64,000 nt of DNA from Rhexocercosporidium sp. MPI-PUGE-AT-0058 (GCA_020746875.1 JAGTJL010000024.1:186001-250000); one strand, 5' to 3'; shown: positions 48,478-59,885, counted from the first letter of the stretch. Notes: generated by a model from the sequence alone, not told the origin. Numbers and translations are program-made.

Positions 48478-49335
48478 TAAAGTCGAATATGGTTAATCAA
48501 ACCGGCTTTCAGGATGGAGCCTTTGCCCTCGCAATGTCGACATTTTGGAATGGAAAAAAGAAGGTTTTACGGTTACGAAAACGCCCAAAAGAGACAGCCG
48601 GTAATGCAAAGGTCTTGAGGGCCCCTTTTGGGAACGAAGCTACCAGAAAGCTTTGGATTCCTGAGCTCTACGACGCTTACAACAAACACATGGGGGCCGT
48701 CGATATTGGAGACTAACTGCAAGGTCATAACGCTGGCCTACGACGCCTTCGAAGAGGTGCTATTCAAGGCCTCCACCAATACATGCTATTAGTTGTACTC
48801 AGCAACTGTTACTTGATTTGTATACACTCTGAGTACGAGCTAGAATCTGTCTCCTTGCGAAGTCAAGACGATTTCCGCATACAGGTGGTGGAATCATTGC
48901 TAGCTATAGGAAAGGATATACCTAGGTCTCGGAAAAGGCGTAATTCCGCCTTATCTGGAGACGCTTTAAAAGTCCCAGTTCATCGGCATAATTATGTACG
49001 AATGTCAACTTCATCTAACTGCGCAAGCTGTAAAGGGGGACGATTTTTCGACCCCTCACCTCGAAAGCGTGTTGCCTTAAAGGAAATTGCAACTAATGCT
49101 GGCCGGCCGAGCAAGAGAACCTTTACCTATTGAGGCTGTCAATAGTGCCAAGTCCATATTTGTAAAAAGAACAATTGCTTTGAGTTATATTATAGAAAAT
49201 CTTAGAATTTAGTTGTAATTAGTAGCTTTTTGAATGCAGGTGCTAAAGTTTGGTGTTCCTCGCTTAAATTAGGCTCTCGCTACAGGGCCTTACAGGCTGA
49301 AATTTGACCTGTATCGCATGGCAGTTAAGGGGATA

Positions 49336-50600
49336 AGGCTTCCTTTGTCGAAGTCGATTGCGCGGCGAGAGTGGTTGTAGGATCGGGCTATCTTGGCTTG
49401 GGCTACAGTTAGGTTTAACCGAGCTGTTTTTTTTTATATATTATGGAGTCGCTTTATATAATTAATAACTTGCTGAGTATTTAATTTCTCAGCGAGGGAT
49501 GCTGAGTCTGGTAAGTTAATTTTCTAATTCTAATCCGTATAAAGTACGTATTTATAGATTACTTTAAATGGAGTGAGGCCGTCTAAAGAGTCGTGCGGGA
49601 GTGATATTTACGTATAATTTATAATAAGGAGTAACTCTAACTAGTCGTCTTAATAATGCGTAACAAAGGGACGGAGTCGTCTTTACAAGTATTAATTGTA
49701 TATTTCAGTCTAACTATTTATTTAAAAATAATTAATAGTAAACAGTTATTTCTTAGTTTTAAGAATACTACAAAAGGCAGTTTAGAAGCGGGAGACAAAT
49801 TAAGGACTTCTATCAGACGTAATAATAGGAAAGCGCCAAAGTAGTAATATATATAATAAATGTATTTACTGGCGAGTTTCCGCGTATTATTAGTTTTTTG
49901 ACAAAGTATAGTAACAGCTTATTATTAAAATGGTTAATAAAGATCAGAACGGTATTAAAGCTATATTTGTCTTTATTAAACTCGTAGTAATCTATTATAA
50001 TATATTCTTAAGGTTAAGACGGGACAAGGAGAGGATGGAGAAATCCGGGTTTTTTGTCTCGAGGCACCTAAATTCGTCGATATATATGATAGTTACGGCA
50101 GTATTACTTGATTATCGACGTAATTCTGTATCACTAATATTAAGAAAAGAGTAATTAAATCGTCTTCTGTGCACTAAGATATATTATAATGACTCGATCG
50201 TGGACTTTTTGTATTATAAGAGTACGGAGGTAATCGACGTCAGGAATTAATAAGCGGCTATCGTAAAGTAATAAGTCGCTTTTTATATTAAATTTCTCAA
50301 GACTCTTTAATAATGCTTGCTTTTGTAGTATTTATAAGGAAAGAGTCGTACGGTTTACTTTTAGTACTTAATTTATTACGGAGAATGCGGGTAAGAAATT
50401 AATAATCTTTACGCTTAATATTAGCGTATTAAAGTCGTTTAAAAGACGTAATTCAGTAGATAATAAGTTAAGATTAACTTAATCTTATTATAAGAGTTAC
50501 TAGAGACGTTGCGTCTTTTTGGCGGAGTTTTATTAGTTTAATTTATTTGGCTTGCGGTGTGAGAATAGGCGAGCCAATCAGGAATGAGGAAGCGCAGTAG
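49336..50600 (-). pseudogene. Ty3/gypsy integrase (right half of the copy split by piggyBac)
   Basis: Minus translation shows HDSLDGLTPFKVIYKYVLYT (about 49,560-49,600), a block where fungal gypsy integrases have H-x-S-x-G-x-x-P-F-E/K-V-x-Y-G. It continues with NLTVAQAKIARSYNHSRRAI (about 49,370-49,430) and ends at AIDFDKGSL next to the piggyBac terminus. Upstream integrase core sequence to about 50.5 kb is RIP-degraded. The plus-strand ORFs at 49656-49844 and 49930-50154 are shadows. The 5' end and LTR of this element were not located. Confidence 0.6.
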
Positions 50601-51005
50601 GTGAGGACACGTGATCAAAGACATAGTAGAATTAATTGCTTGCTTGCTTGCTTAAAGAGTTAAAAAAGCTCTTCGGTAGTTATATATAAAATAATAGCTT
50701 TTCTAAAAGCTTTTACGACTACGTAACTGATTACATAGCTTATACGAGCTACGTAATTAAATACGAGCGTAATTTCCCGGAATACAAAGGTAATTTCCGG
50801 GCCGCGTAAGCAGTGGAAACTCCTTCGGCTATTCTAGGGTAGAATCGGCACGAGTTACCGAAGTCAAATCCAACAAGCCGCAAAAATCTGTATCGAGCAG
50901 TTTTGTAAAAGTAAATACGAGTATCTTAAATAGCAGCTGTAATTTTCTAAGCTAGTTTATACTTAAAGTATTAGAAATACTTAGCGATATAAAGGATTAT
51001 ATCTT
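50601..51005. other. AT-rich spacer with a CACGTGATC box and (GCTT)n run
   Basis: CACGTGATC at about 50,610 and four to five GCTT units at about 50,639-50,655. It could be an LTR or other element end, but I found no partner copy in the window. Confidence 0.35.
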
Positions 51006-51410
51006 TAGTTATAATAGGTATAAGATTATATTAAGCCTCGGCTAAACTCGCTTAATAATATAAGATTATATTAAGCATACTTTTCCATAACTCAACTACC
51101 TTTGCATAAAGCTCCGGCTTCGCATAAAGCCTCGGCTTCCGTGCTTTGAACCTCAGAAGCTTTAAGCTTTTAGTAAAAGGTTATTTAAGGCTAAAACAGT
51201 AGCTTTTAGAAGCCTTAGCTTCTGTATTTTAAACCCCGGAAGCTCTGGTTTTTAATAAGAGATTACGCTAACTCGTAAGCTCGTAAGCAAATACTTAATT
51301 AAGCTATATAAGCGAATATATACGTAATTAATTAAAGTAATTATATAAACCTAGAAATCCCTCGTATAATAAAATCATCATTCATACTAAATCTCTTTTT
51401 TTTAATAGGC
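51006..51410 (+). repeat. Left arm of the long inverted repeat
   Basis: It contains repeated CATAAAGC(T/C)(T/C)CGGCTTC units and has a tandemly doubled TATAAGATTATATTAAGC at its outer end, which is single in the right arm. Confidence 0.75.
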
Positions 51411-51799
51411 TAGTTTATATACTTTAGCTTTCTGAGCGTAATAGTAATAGCGAAATGACATCCTTTATTATAGGCATTTGTCAGAGCTTACGTAACTTAG
51501 CTAAAGATTAAGTAAGTCTTAAATACTCTTCTTTATTTAAATTATAGCGTGTTATACTGCTACTTATATCTAAAAGTCTTATATTATAAGCTTCGGCGCT
51601 GGACTTACTTAATTCTCTTTAAAAGCTTTTAGTTAATTAAGAGCTAGGCGACCTAAGAACATTAAGGACTTTTATAAAACGCTTTTATTACATTCTTTAT
51701 AATAACGTTAACTGGTTTGGATTTAATAGCAATTAAATTAAGTAATTGAAATCTGTAAGAGTAGCCTTTAAAGTAGTCAAGATTCCAGCAAATAATAAT

Positions 51800-53480
51800 A
51801 AAGGTTAAAAGATATTGTGATATTAACTTCCTGTTATATAAAGAGTTATTATAAATTAAGTGTCTTTTTCTTTTTAATTGAAGAGCTTTATAATAGATTC
51901 TAGATTAAATATTACTTTTAATTCTTTAATCATAAAGGAACTGTTTAATTAAGAGACCTTAAATATTTCTTTAATAAGCTTCTTATAGCTATTTATTTTA
52001 ATTTTTTATTTTCAAATAGAATTAAATAATTTAAGTAGTTTATTCCAGTACTTAAATAGATTTGCTTTATCGCACTCTTCTTCAAGAAAAATAATCCGGG
52101 ACAAGGCATTAACAATTTTGTTTTCTTTTCTTAAATATACGAAATAATAATATTTAATAACTGTAGCTTCAAGGCCTATCGTATATAGATTCCTTTTTAT
52201 ATTACTATTAAGCTCAAGAAGTAAGTCAGAGGTTAATAATTTATAAGGATATTAGTCTTCTTATTTTTAAATATATAATAATACTTACGGTAGAATTTAA
52301 CGATTATAAAAAGCTCTTACTTATACGTATTATAATTTTATTAAGTCTTTATAAAAGTAAACCTATCGAAGAGGAGTAGGATTATTTTATTCTTCTTATC
52401 TCTTTGCTATATAATATAACAGCTACTTACATACCTACTAGCGTTTAAATATATTATATTATATTAAATAAGTTATATTTATTCTTTTTTATTATATTAG
52501 AGCACAAGTCTTAGAGCAACTTAAATAATACCTTCTTTAATATATTCTACTTTTAGAATACGTTTCCGGTGAGCTTATTCAAAGGCTTAGCTATCTTAAC
52601 GAAGTTCTTAGTTTAAGGCCGAGTAATTTAAATCGTTTTTAATTTAAATCGTTTTTAATTTAAATCGTTTTTAAAAAACTCCGGACTTTTAAAGCATTAC
52701 TTAAGATTAATTAAATCTTAATCCTAGCTATTCTCTCGAACTTAATACTAGTTTTTCCTTTAGTTATATAACGCGTTTTAAGCACTAAGACTTTTTATAT
52801 AAATAAAGCGCATTTTTTAAAAGATAACTTTAATTTTAATTATAATAGTCTAAGTAATAAGTAATCTCTTAAGAACTCGAAGGACGTATTAAAGGATTTA
52901 AAGCTTTTAAAGATATCGTTTAGATAAAATATAAGGACTTATATCTTAATTAATTCTCTCTTAATTTTAAGTGAAAATAATAAAAGCTCTAAATCGTTAA
53001 TTTTAGCTTTAATTATAGCTTAAGAGTAAAGTATTAATCTTAAAATTATTTTCATTAGCTCATTCATCTTAAAAGCTAAGCTTCTAACTTTTTAAAGTAT
53101 TTTAGTTAATTAAAGTTACTTATGTCCAAGTATAGAAAAGGCGTAAAAGTAACGGGAGTTTAGGTAGAAGTTTATAGATTAATATATATGCTTTAAATCG
53201 AGCTGCAGAAAGATTTGATAGTTGAAGTTATTAAGATAATTATAGTATTTAAATATATTGATTATTATATAACTCGAAAAAGTCTCTTTGATTTTAGAAT
53301 AATTAAAGGTTACTTTATATTCTTCTTTTAAGGCTTTAGATTTTAATTCTTTTTTAACGAGATAAGAATAGGAATTATAATTAAATAAACGGCTATTACG
53401 GAATATAATGCTCTTAAATATGTTATATTTTATTCTTTTGTTAATAATTTTATTAAATTAAGCCAGTTTAATTAAAGTAT
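51800..53480 (-). pseudogene. Ty3/gypsy-like reverse transcriptase/RNase H fragment, RIP-degraded
   Basis: Minus translation shows QIFLQLDLKHIYLSINFYLN and SRYFYAF (about 53.15-53.22 kb), VRSLAFKMNELMKII (about 53.05-53.09 kb), then VLIFYLNDIFKSF (about 52.9 kb; family Y-x-D-D, first Asp now Asn) and LKLSFKKCALF. Near 52.1 kb comes KENKIVNALSRIIF, the end of RNase H. This order fits a fungal Ty3-like polymerase of the group with a Q-G-x-R-x-S/A-x-F-x-M-N/T-E-L-M-N motif. Gag and integrase are not seen. The first coding-like residues start only tens of bases from the inner edge of the right repeat arm, so the 5' part is missing. Confidence 0.6.
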
Positions 53481-53494
53481 ATCTTCTGTGAGCT

Positions 53495-53865
53495 AAAAAG
53501 AAGAGATTTGGTGTGAATGATGATTTTATTATACGGGGGATTTCTAAGTTTATATAATTACTCTAGCTAATCACATGTATATTTACTTATATAACTTAAT
53601 TAAGTATTTACTTACGAGCTTACGAGTTAGGGTAATCTTTTACCGGAAACCAGAGCTTCCGAGGTTTAAAACACAGAAGCTAAGGCTTTTGAAAGCTACT
53701 ATTTTAGCCTTGAATAACCCTTTCCCGGAAGCTTAAAGCTTCCGAGGTTTAAAGCACGGAAGCCGGAGCTTTATGCGAAGCTAGAGCTTTATGCAAAGGT
53801 AGTTGAGTTATGAAAAAGTATGCTTTATACCGAATACGGTAATATGCTTAATATAATCTTATAGG
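53495..53865 (-). repeat. Right arm of the long inverted repeat
   Basis: Reverse complement of 51006-51410. Read on the minus strand it begins TATAAG and ends near CTCACA, compatible with a RIP-altered TG...CA LTR in the orientation of the reverse transcriptase. Confidence 0.75.
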
Positions 53866-55403
53866 AGCGTTGTCTGCGATAGGCTTAATCTTATTGCCTT
53901 AAGATGCCAGAAAGTTGCGATCGGGCGCTCTTTTAGATATCTGCTAATAATTAGGATTATTTTGAAGTAATCTTAATAATACTTTAAAAGCTAAAGTAAT
54001 TCTTCTAGAAAGTAATCTAGAAGTGGCGGCTTTTAAAAACGCAATCTCTTCATAATAAGTAAGAGCGATAAATACTTAAAGCTTAAGACTCTTAAATAAT
54101 ATAATTATTACATTCGAAGACTTTAGTAAATGCTCGGAGGATTGAGGATATTCCTTAGTATTAAGCGGGCTTTAAATAAGCAGCTTAAGTTAAAGTTCAG
54201 TAATATTATTAATAAGCTTTTAGGCCTAATAATGAGTTTAACGTTATTTTTAAGATAAGGTAGCGTATTTAGTTTTTTTAAAAGCTATTCTGTTTTGGTT
54301 TTATTATTTAATAAAAACTTATTTTTAAAAGAGTTAAAATCGAGCTTAAAATCGCTGGTGGTAGCTTAATGAGACTCTTGATTAATAAATTTAATCGCGA
54401 GGTTATTAATATCGCGTTAAAATAAAACTTTTAGATATAAAACGAGGTTAAGCTCATTAAGAGGCGTAAATAGCAGTTCTTAAATAATAATTAATCTCGC
54501 TTAATCGATATTACCTTTAATAATAAGAATGCTTTGCGGATATTAAATGTAATATTAATAGCGTGAAGTTATAATAATTTAAGTAATAAGCTCAGCTCCG
54601 TATCTCTTAATTTAATAGATGCTCGGATGAAGGTATAACCCTTTCTTTAAATGCTTTTAATACTTATTTCAAACTTCACGAAATGTTTTAGCTTATGCAT
54701 TATTTTATTCGCAGTTTTATAATTACCGCTCAAGAAGTGTAAAGTCCAATAGTAGAGTGCTACTATAATTGTAATTCAAACTGATCTCTAGGGAATTTAA
54801 ACTAAAGAGCTAGTTATAATATATATATAACCCCTGAATCACGTAGCTAGCCAGCCACCCGTGCTAAGCCCGTCTTAGCACTAAATCACTTTCGTATAAT
54901 TATCCTGCTCTTAATATTACCTTCTCTTTTAGGCTCTGGCATTTTAAGGACCTTATACTTTTCTAGCTATATAAATCTGACTTATTCATTTATACTTAGA
55001 CTATTAAGCTATTATAAACTCAAAAAACCTTTTTATAAGGGAAACGAGAAGTATATATATTAGTATCCTGTCCGTATCGCTGCTGTATTACTTTTATATT
55101 ACTTCCGTGCTTTTATAACCAGCTTTAAGGCTCCGTATCTTCGTCTTTAAGGCTCCGTATCTTCGTCTTTAAGGCTCCGTAAACTCTTTTTTAAGGCTTT
55201 ATAACTTCGCCCGTAATACTTTCGTCTACTCTTATACTTTAGCGTAGGTAAAACGCCTAGTCGACTACTAGACTTTCATACGCTGTAGACGTGTATAATC
55301 ACTAGCTTTTAGCTTAAATAAAGCTTCCTCGGGACTTAAACGAAGTCAAATTAACGCTTTAATAAAGCTAATTATCTTAATTCTCTTGCTTTATATTCGT
55401 ATA
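53866..55403. other. AT-rich degraded sequence, nothing identified
   Basis: Frames are saturated with TAA/TAG on both strands. A perfect 8-bp stem hairpin (GTGCTAAG-CCCGT-CTTAGCAC) lies at 54861-54881, and a triplicated TTTAAGGCTCCGTATCTTCG-like unit near 55130-55195. Confidence 0.45.
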
Positions 55404-57174
55404 ACAGTTGACAAAATGCCCCTTTCCCCCGTAGCCGTAATACGTAGCCTTAAGGCAACGGCTTAAGAAGTGGTCCTTACTTTCGAGCTTCTGTCTTTTT
55501 TGTTTTTTTACGAATACGAATTCTCGTCCGTAAGTCGTCGACGTTTTCTGCATCTCCGCCTTTGTGAATGCTTCTTCTAAAGGTTTTCTTTCGCTTGCTT
55601 TCTTTTTTAATCTTTGCTTATAAAGTAGCGTGCTCGATAGTTATAAGATAAGCTTTCTATAGTTTAATTATAGTATTTTGTATCGTCTAGGAGAAAATAT
55701 TACGAGAATTATTTGAAAACTATATAGGGTTTTTATTAATAAACGAGTTAATAGTAGATGTCGTACTCTATAGTTTATGAGGCTTTAACGGAGATAATAG
55801 AAGTAAGTTTAACTCGTCTTTAATAATTTTTATATTTATAATATTACGCTTCTTTTTGCCGTAAGATTGTATTTTCTTTAAGCCGGCTTAGATATTTAAA
55901 AGCTATATTCCTGACGTAATAAAAGCGTTGATAATTATATATTATTGTATAGCTTTCTTTCGTATTCCCGTAAGATCTCGGAAGAAAGAGGTAATAGTAT
56001 ATTTAAAATCAAGAGGCCGGAGGGCAGCTATAATAGCTATTAAATAGTAATGCTTCTATGGACGGAAGATGTCGATATTAAGAGGTTATAAAATATACGT
56101 GAGATAGCTAGGAAAGTAGAATAAGAAGATGTGGTTTTCTGTATATTTGAGTTGAAACGGAAGCTAATAGTGAGACTCGTGGCTATTTAATAGTAATATT
56201 TTCTATGGTTTTAATAGTCCGGTATGAGAATATTTAATTAAATAATCGGCATATCTTATGATTGTGTCGTTATTAATGTATCCGGATGGAGATGTGTTTA
56301 ATATCTTATTTCTAATAAGCTTTATAGTAATCTAATTCTTTATTATCTTCTTCTTTAAAATAATAATAAATGGCGGAAGCGTATTCTTTCTATTACCTCG
56401 AATAGTTTTAATAATCGTAAGAGATTTGCGGTTCTTTGGTGAGGCCGTATAAAGCTCTTTAATAGCCGTAGGGATAATTATAGCTTCTTTAGATGAATAG
56501 CTAACTCGTACGCTAAAATCGTTCATATTTAATAACTTCTTGCCTTTATTAATTTTATATTTCTTTATTACTTCGTCTAGCTCCGTAAACTATTTCTTTA
56601 CGTTTTCTTTTATATAAGATTCGAGTCTAGCGTGTTTAATTGGCTTTATTTTAATTGTATGGAGATTCGGGTTATTCTTTAGCTAGCTAGTAAACTAGCG
56701 TTTGGATGACGGGCCGAGAGATAGGGATTGAGTTTATAAATATTAATAGTAGATTCGGTATAAAATATAAAGGAAATTACAGTTCGTAAATAGCTAATAG
56801 CTGCTTTTACTATCTCGTGAGTTGCTCTTAAACCGGCTTCCTATTGCTTATAATAATACTATCGAATAGCCTTTTCTTGCGCCGTTATTAAGATGATATT
56901 ATTACCGCTATGGCGATTAAAGCCTTTAAAGGCATTCCGAGTCTTGTGTTTTAGCTTATGTATTAATTGACGTAATATATCTTTTTTTATATGAAAAATA
57001 CGCGCCGCGTTCTTTAGTAGTTCTATAAGGTTGTCTAGAGCTTAATTTCTTGCTTCTTAAAAGGCTCGATTATACGCGGACTTTATATAATGAATAGAAT
57101 AGAAGTTATTTGATAGCTTTATAATATTTAAAAAAATCGATGCGTGTAATTGATAAAGGGGCTGATAGAGTTGT
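55404..57174 (-). mobile_element. Fot1/pogo-type DNA transposon, 1771 bases, RIP-degraded
   Basis: Ends resemble an imperfect inverted repeat: ACAGTTGACAAAATGCCCCTTT at the left, and on the complementary strand of the right end ACAACTCTATCAGCCCCTTTA. Each is flanked by TA (55402-55403 and 57175-57176). The length matches the Fot1 family (about 1.9 kb). The interior holds a minus-strand pogo transposase. Confidence 0.65.
55600..57000 (-). pseudogene. Fot1/pogo transposase (HTH + DDE_1), RIP-degraded
   Basis: The N-terminal part (about 56.6-57.0 kb) reads as a psq/CENP-B-like helix-turn-helix region (EKAIRQYYY-like, ATHEIVKAAISYL, then a SARHPNAS-like block). The longest open piece, 56332-56526, carries VRVSYSSKEAIIIPTAIKEL and YTASPKNRKSLTIIKTIRGN, the start of the DDE catalytic domain, where the family has the SPxNRExxTxIExI block. 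The C-terminal end (about 55.83-55.95 kb) reads as a SGIxLLN segment equivalent to the family's TGIxPxN. The intervening stops are RIP-type. Confidence 0.7.
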
Positions 57175-57837
57175 TATAGTCGCGATCAAAAGTACGCGTT
57201 TTTTAGTGGGGATTTACGCTTATCGCTATTTGGGCTGTGACACTTGCTTTCCTGTGACGCTTGAATTCCCTGACTGTAAGCGAGAGCTCGCAGAATTACA
57301 GGCAGCGCACTGATTATTAACGACCTTAGTGTCCAGTCGAGTTAGATACAAAATGTCAAAAGTAACTTACCGGGATTTAAGGTTTCGGTTCGAGAGATTG
57401 GCATAAGATCAAGCCTGTCGAAGCTATATTGATTATCAGAGGATAAGCGGTGGAAGAGAGTTTGCGGGCCCGATGATCTGCGGGAAGTGGACGACTTGCT
57501 TTATTTTTCTACTAGTACGATGTACTTTGTATTTATATTAATTATACTGAACGAAATACTGCCGGAACTTGAGGTTTTGACAATATTTTTTTAATAATGC
57601 TCACGTCGTTGTTCTTATTAATTAAGCTTTTGCGTCGTACCGCCAGTTTAATTGAATCTATAAGAACGATCTGTTTTGTTTCACAGTATCGTATTAATAC
57701 AGTCGTGTAGAGCTTTATCTGATTATACCCATTATACCAACTCAACCTGCATTTGCTCCTTTATTATCTTTCCTTAAATATAGTTAAATAAACAGATAGG
57801 CAAATTTAAAATAAATAAAAGTCCTCTATTTGAGCCT
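57175..57837. other. Border between AT-rich island and HET region; no gene
   Basis: 57230-57500 has normal composition without a convincing frame; 57510-57830 is AT-rich. The short minus frame at 57542-57745 has no protein support. Confidence 0.45.
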
Positions 57838-58181
57838 TTATCTGACTTCGAAATATTTCGCTCGAGGACTGAGCATGAATCCCATTGTTGTCAATGTCAT
57901 TAAGCCAATCCTACGATAGCAATTCCACCATCCATTGATGGGTGGGATTCGCTTAAGCAAGATCAAGGCATCAAGACTATTTTGAGAACCAGCTTCCGAA
58001 TATAGAGCATGCAGCAGATAGACCTGAGCGAGCGCACAGGTTGACTCCATATAAGATGGGTCCCCGATGCAGTAATCAAAATTCTTATAGACTATATCTT
58101 CCCTCCCGAGCTGAGCATCAAACTCAAGCATACTTACAGCATCTCCGATGTCATGTTGACGCAGCTCTGTCGTGCATGCTA

Positions 58182-58425
58182 TCCCATCAACCGCCATCGC
58201 TTGCGACTTTTAGCGCCAAACAGTAGAGGGGCTGCATCAAGCGGAATACGTCGAACCGGCTAAAGAAAATTACATGATTAAATTCCACGGCTTCGAAACA
58301 CTAAGACATACTATTATAATCAACTATAAGAGCAGAAAGAATAGTGGTTGTGCTGCTTGATAGAAAGTATCTTCAATAAGCGAGGACAAAACGACGCTAA
58401 AAGTCGTTTACGGCGGTCGATGGGA
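58182..58425. mobile_element. 244-base inverted-repeat element inside the HET gene
   Basis: The left end TCCCATCAACCGCC...CGACTTTTAGCGCC and the complement of the right end TCCCATCGACCGCC...CGACTTTTAGCGTC match over about 33 bases with a 3-base gap. TA flanks both sides (58180-58181 and 58426-58427). The last 12 bases of the repeat and the TATCCCATC start are shared with the 2040-base piggyBac-like element at 28512-30551, so this is probably a non-autonomous relative. No ORF. Removing it with one TA does not restore the HET frame, so another indel must exist. Confidence 0.7.
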
Positions 58426-59885
58426 TACCACCATGATTCGGTCGTGTGACGTGCAGATCTTTAAGTGCTCGAGGAGTCTTCCTGCTCATCTCGCTGTGAG
58501 CTTTCCGACAGAACCTCCGGATATACCATGTATAAAGCCTTCCACTGAACTTCAGATACGCATCTTTTAATATACCAAAAGGATTGATTGGAGATTCCGG
58601 CTCGCAAGATATCTCCACAATTGCTTCTCGGAGTGGAAGGTCGCTCGCCCGCACCGTATACTGTTTCTCCGGTTTAACATGCTTGATGTTCTGCGTCATT
58701 TCGATCGAAGCCCAAGACCAGGATGGAGCAAATGAATCTCTTGGTCGTGGTCTCGGAAACCGGTCTTTTGCCTGAGGTTTGACGTACCAAAGCAAGTCTG
58801 ATGTTAGCGTCCCCTTCCACAACCCTGCAACATAGTCATACTTAAAATGATTTGCTAATAGTCGGGCAAACCCAGATATCGCAGGTAGGACATCAGACGA
58901 GTACGAAAGTCTAAGCTGCATATATGTTTGAATGATGGCTCTCCAGTGGTCGACGGCGTCGTCTTTCCATGCCTTAATAGCACCCTCTGCAAGGTTCCCA
59001 TTTGGACCCTTCAATATCTAAGAATAAGAGAAATCCAAACTACCGAGCCATTTGTAGGCAGGTTTGAAATGCGGGGCTATCGTCGAAGCACATTCGCATA
59101 TGGAAAATCCAAGGCACTCGAAAGCAAACTCTCCATAAATGCAAAGCAGAACTCGTGGCGACAACATGCGTTCTTGGAAGGCCCAGGCACGAGTCAATAG
59201 TGGGTGGAGCTCCTTCACGATATCCATTGAATATGGCCGGCATATCTTTTCAAGAATACGTGCGCCAATTAGAAACTCTCCTTGCGAGTTGTGGGAGATC
59301 CGAAAAAGTATGTCTGACTCGATATCTTTTCCAAAGCAGCCCTGGGACGAATCTGGCGAGCAAACTGCTGCAATAGTGAGTCCCGCGTTCCGGTAGATCG
59401 ATCCCATTTTCATCGGCTCTCTGTTCAAGTCCTCATGATCATCACCGTCCTGAATTATACAAAGCGAATCTATCCATAAAAGCTCAAATCAACTCCGCGC
59501 GCAATTGATACAGCATCTCGAGAATTAGTAGGGAGGTCTTGTAAACCGATAAATTCTAATCGTTTCGAAAGATTCCTAGTTGTTCCTGCTGTTGTTTGAT
59601 GCTGCTTTACAGCAGGATCCCATCGATGACTTAGACAGGCGTACTTATATGCATTTCCTGGCTTCGTCTCAATCAGCTTGATGCCATCCTCCGTTCCTCG
59701 TCGAATCGATGTAAGGTCTAATAGCCGAGCAGGACGGTTATTAATATTCTGTGCACCGCTAGAAATTGAGCATTCCTCGTGGTTGTTCAGACATTCGTTC
59801 AAGCATTGACGTAGCCTAGAAATTGACGAATCTTTGCCACCAAGAAAGCCAGATTGGTACATTTGCTCGAAACGCATACGCAATC

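Larger units (their letters stand above)
45798..49133 (+). pseudogene. piggyBac-like transposase (DDE_Tnp_1_7) with intron, transposon insertion, frameshift and one stop
   Basis: Exon 1 from about 45798 (or ATG 45882, MPEDAQADPTDPG) contains the N-terminal transposase region (EIYLYLAFCIYMTVYPLNNI). A 46-base intron (46371-46416, GTAAGT...TTCTTAG) joins in phase to TEPLNTHIQNTNLKIWKPGR. The catalytic region follows: DVAVDEAVKRYTGRS (first Asp), YHVYLDNLFTFNKLFEYLRR (second Asp) and GFAATGTCR. At SLRIPN the frame is cut by the mariner element at 46913. After it, VNQTGFQDGAFALAMSTFWN is one base out of register even if the insertion is removed. Then TAA 48714-48716 replaces a Gln in the HMGAVDIGD(Q)L motif. 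The C-terminus has the family's Cys-rich end (NCASCKGGRFF). It is otherwise well preserved, so loss of function is recent. Confidence 0.85.
45529..49335 (+). mobile_element. piggyBac-like transposon, little RIP, split by a mariner insertion
   Basis: The element interrupts a degraded gypsy integrase. Its right end is GGCAGTTAAGGGGATA (49320-49335). Two copies of the matching terminus are found on the left: TATCCCCTTAACTGC at 45529 and TATCCCCGTAACTGCC at 45709. The second matches the right end further inward (to TACAGGTC), so it may be the true left end, with 45529-45710 an extra palindromic unit. Apart from the nested element, base composition is normal and the transposase is nearly intact. 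No clean TTAA duplication flanks the outer ends; TTAA occurs inside the TIR. Confidence 0.75.
51006..53865 (-). mobile_element. Retroelement fragment bracketed by about 370-base inverted repeats
   Basis: The left arm (51006-51410) and right arm (53495-53865) are reverse complements over most of their length. They share the blocks TATAAGATTATATTAAGC, ACTCAACTACCTTTGCATAA, CGGCTTCCGTGCTTT and AATAAAATCATCATTCA. The right arm lacks about 37 bases present in the left and the rest differs mainly by transitions. The 2.1-kb interior holds a minus-strand reverse transcriptase fragment. Inverted long repeats are not the normal LTR arrangement. Confidence 0.75.
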
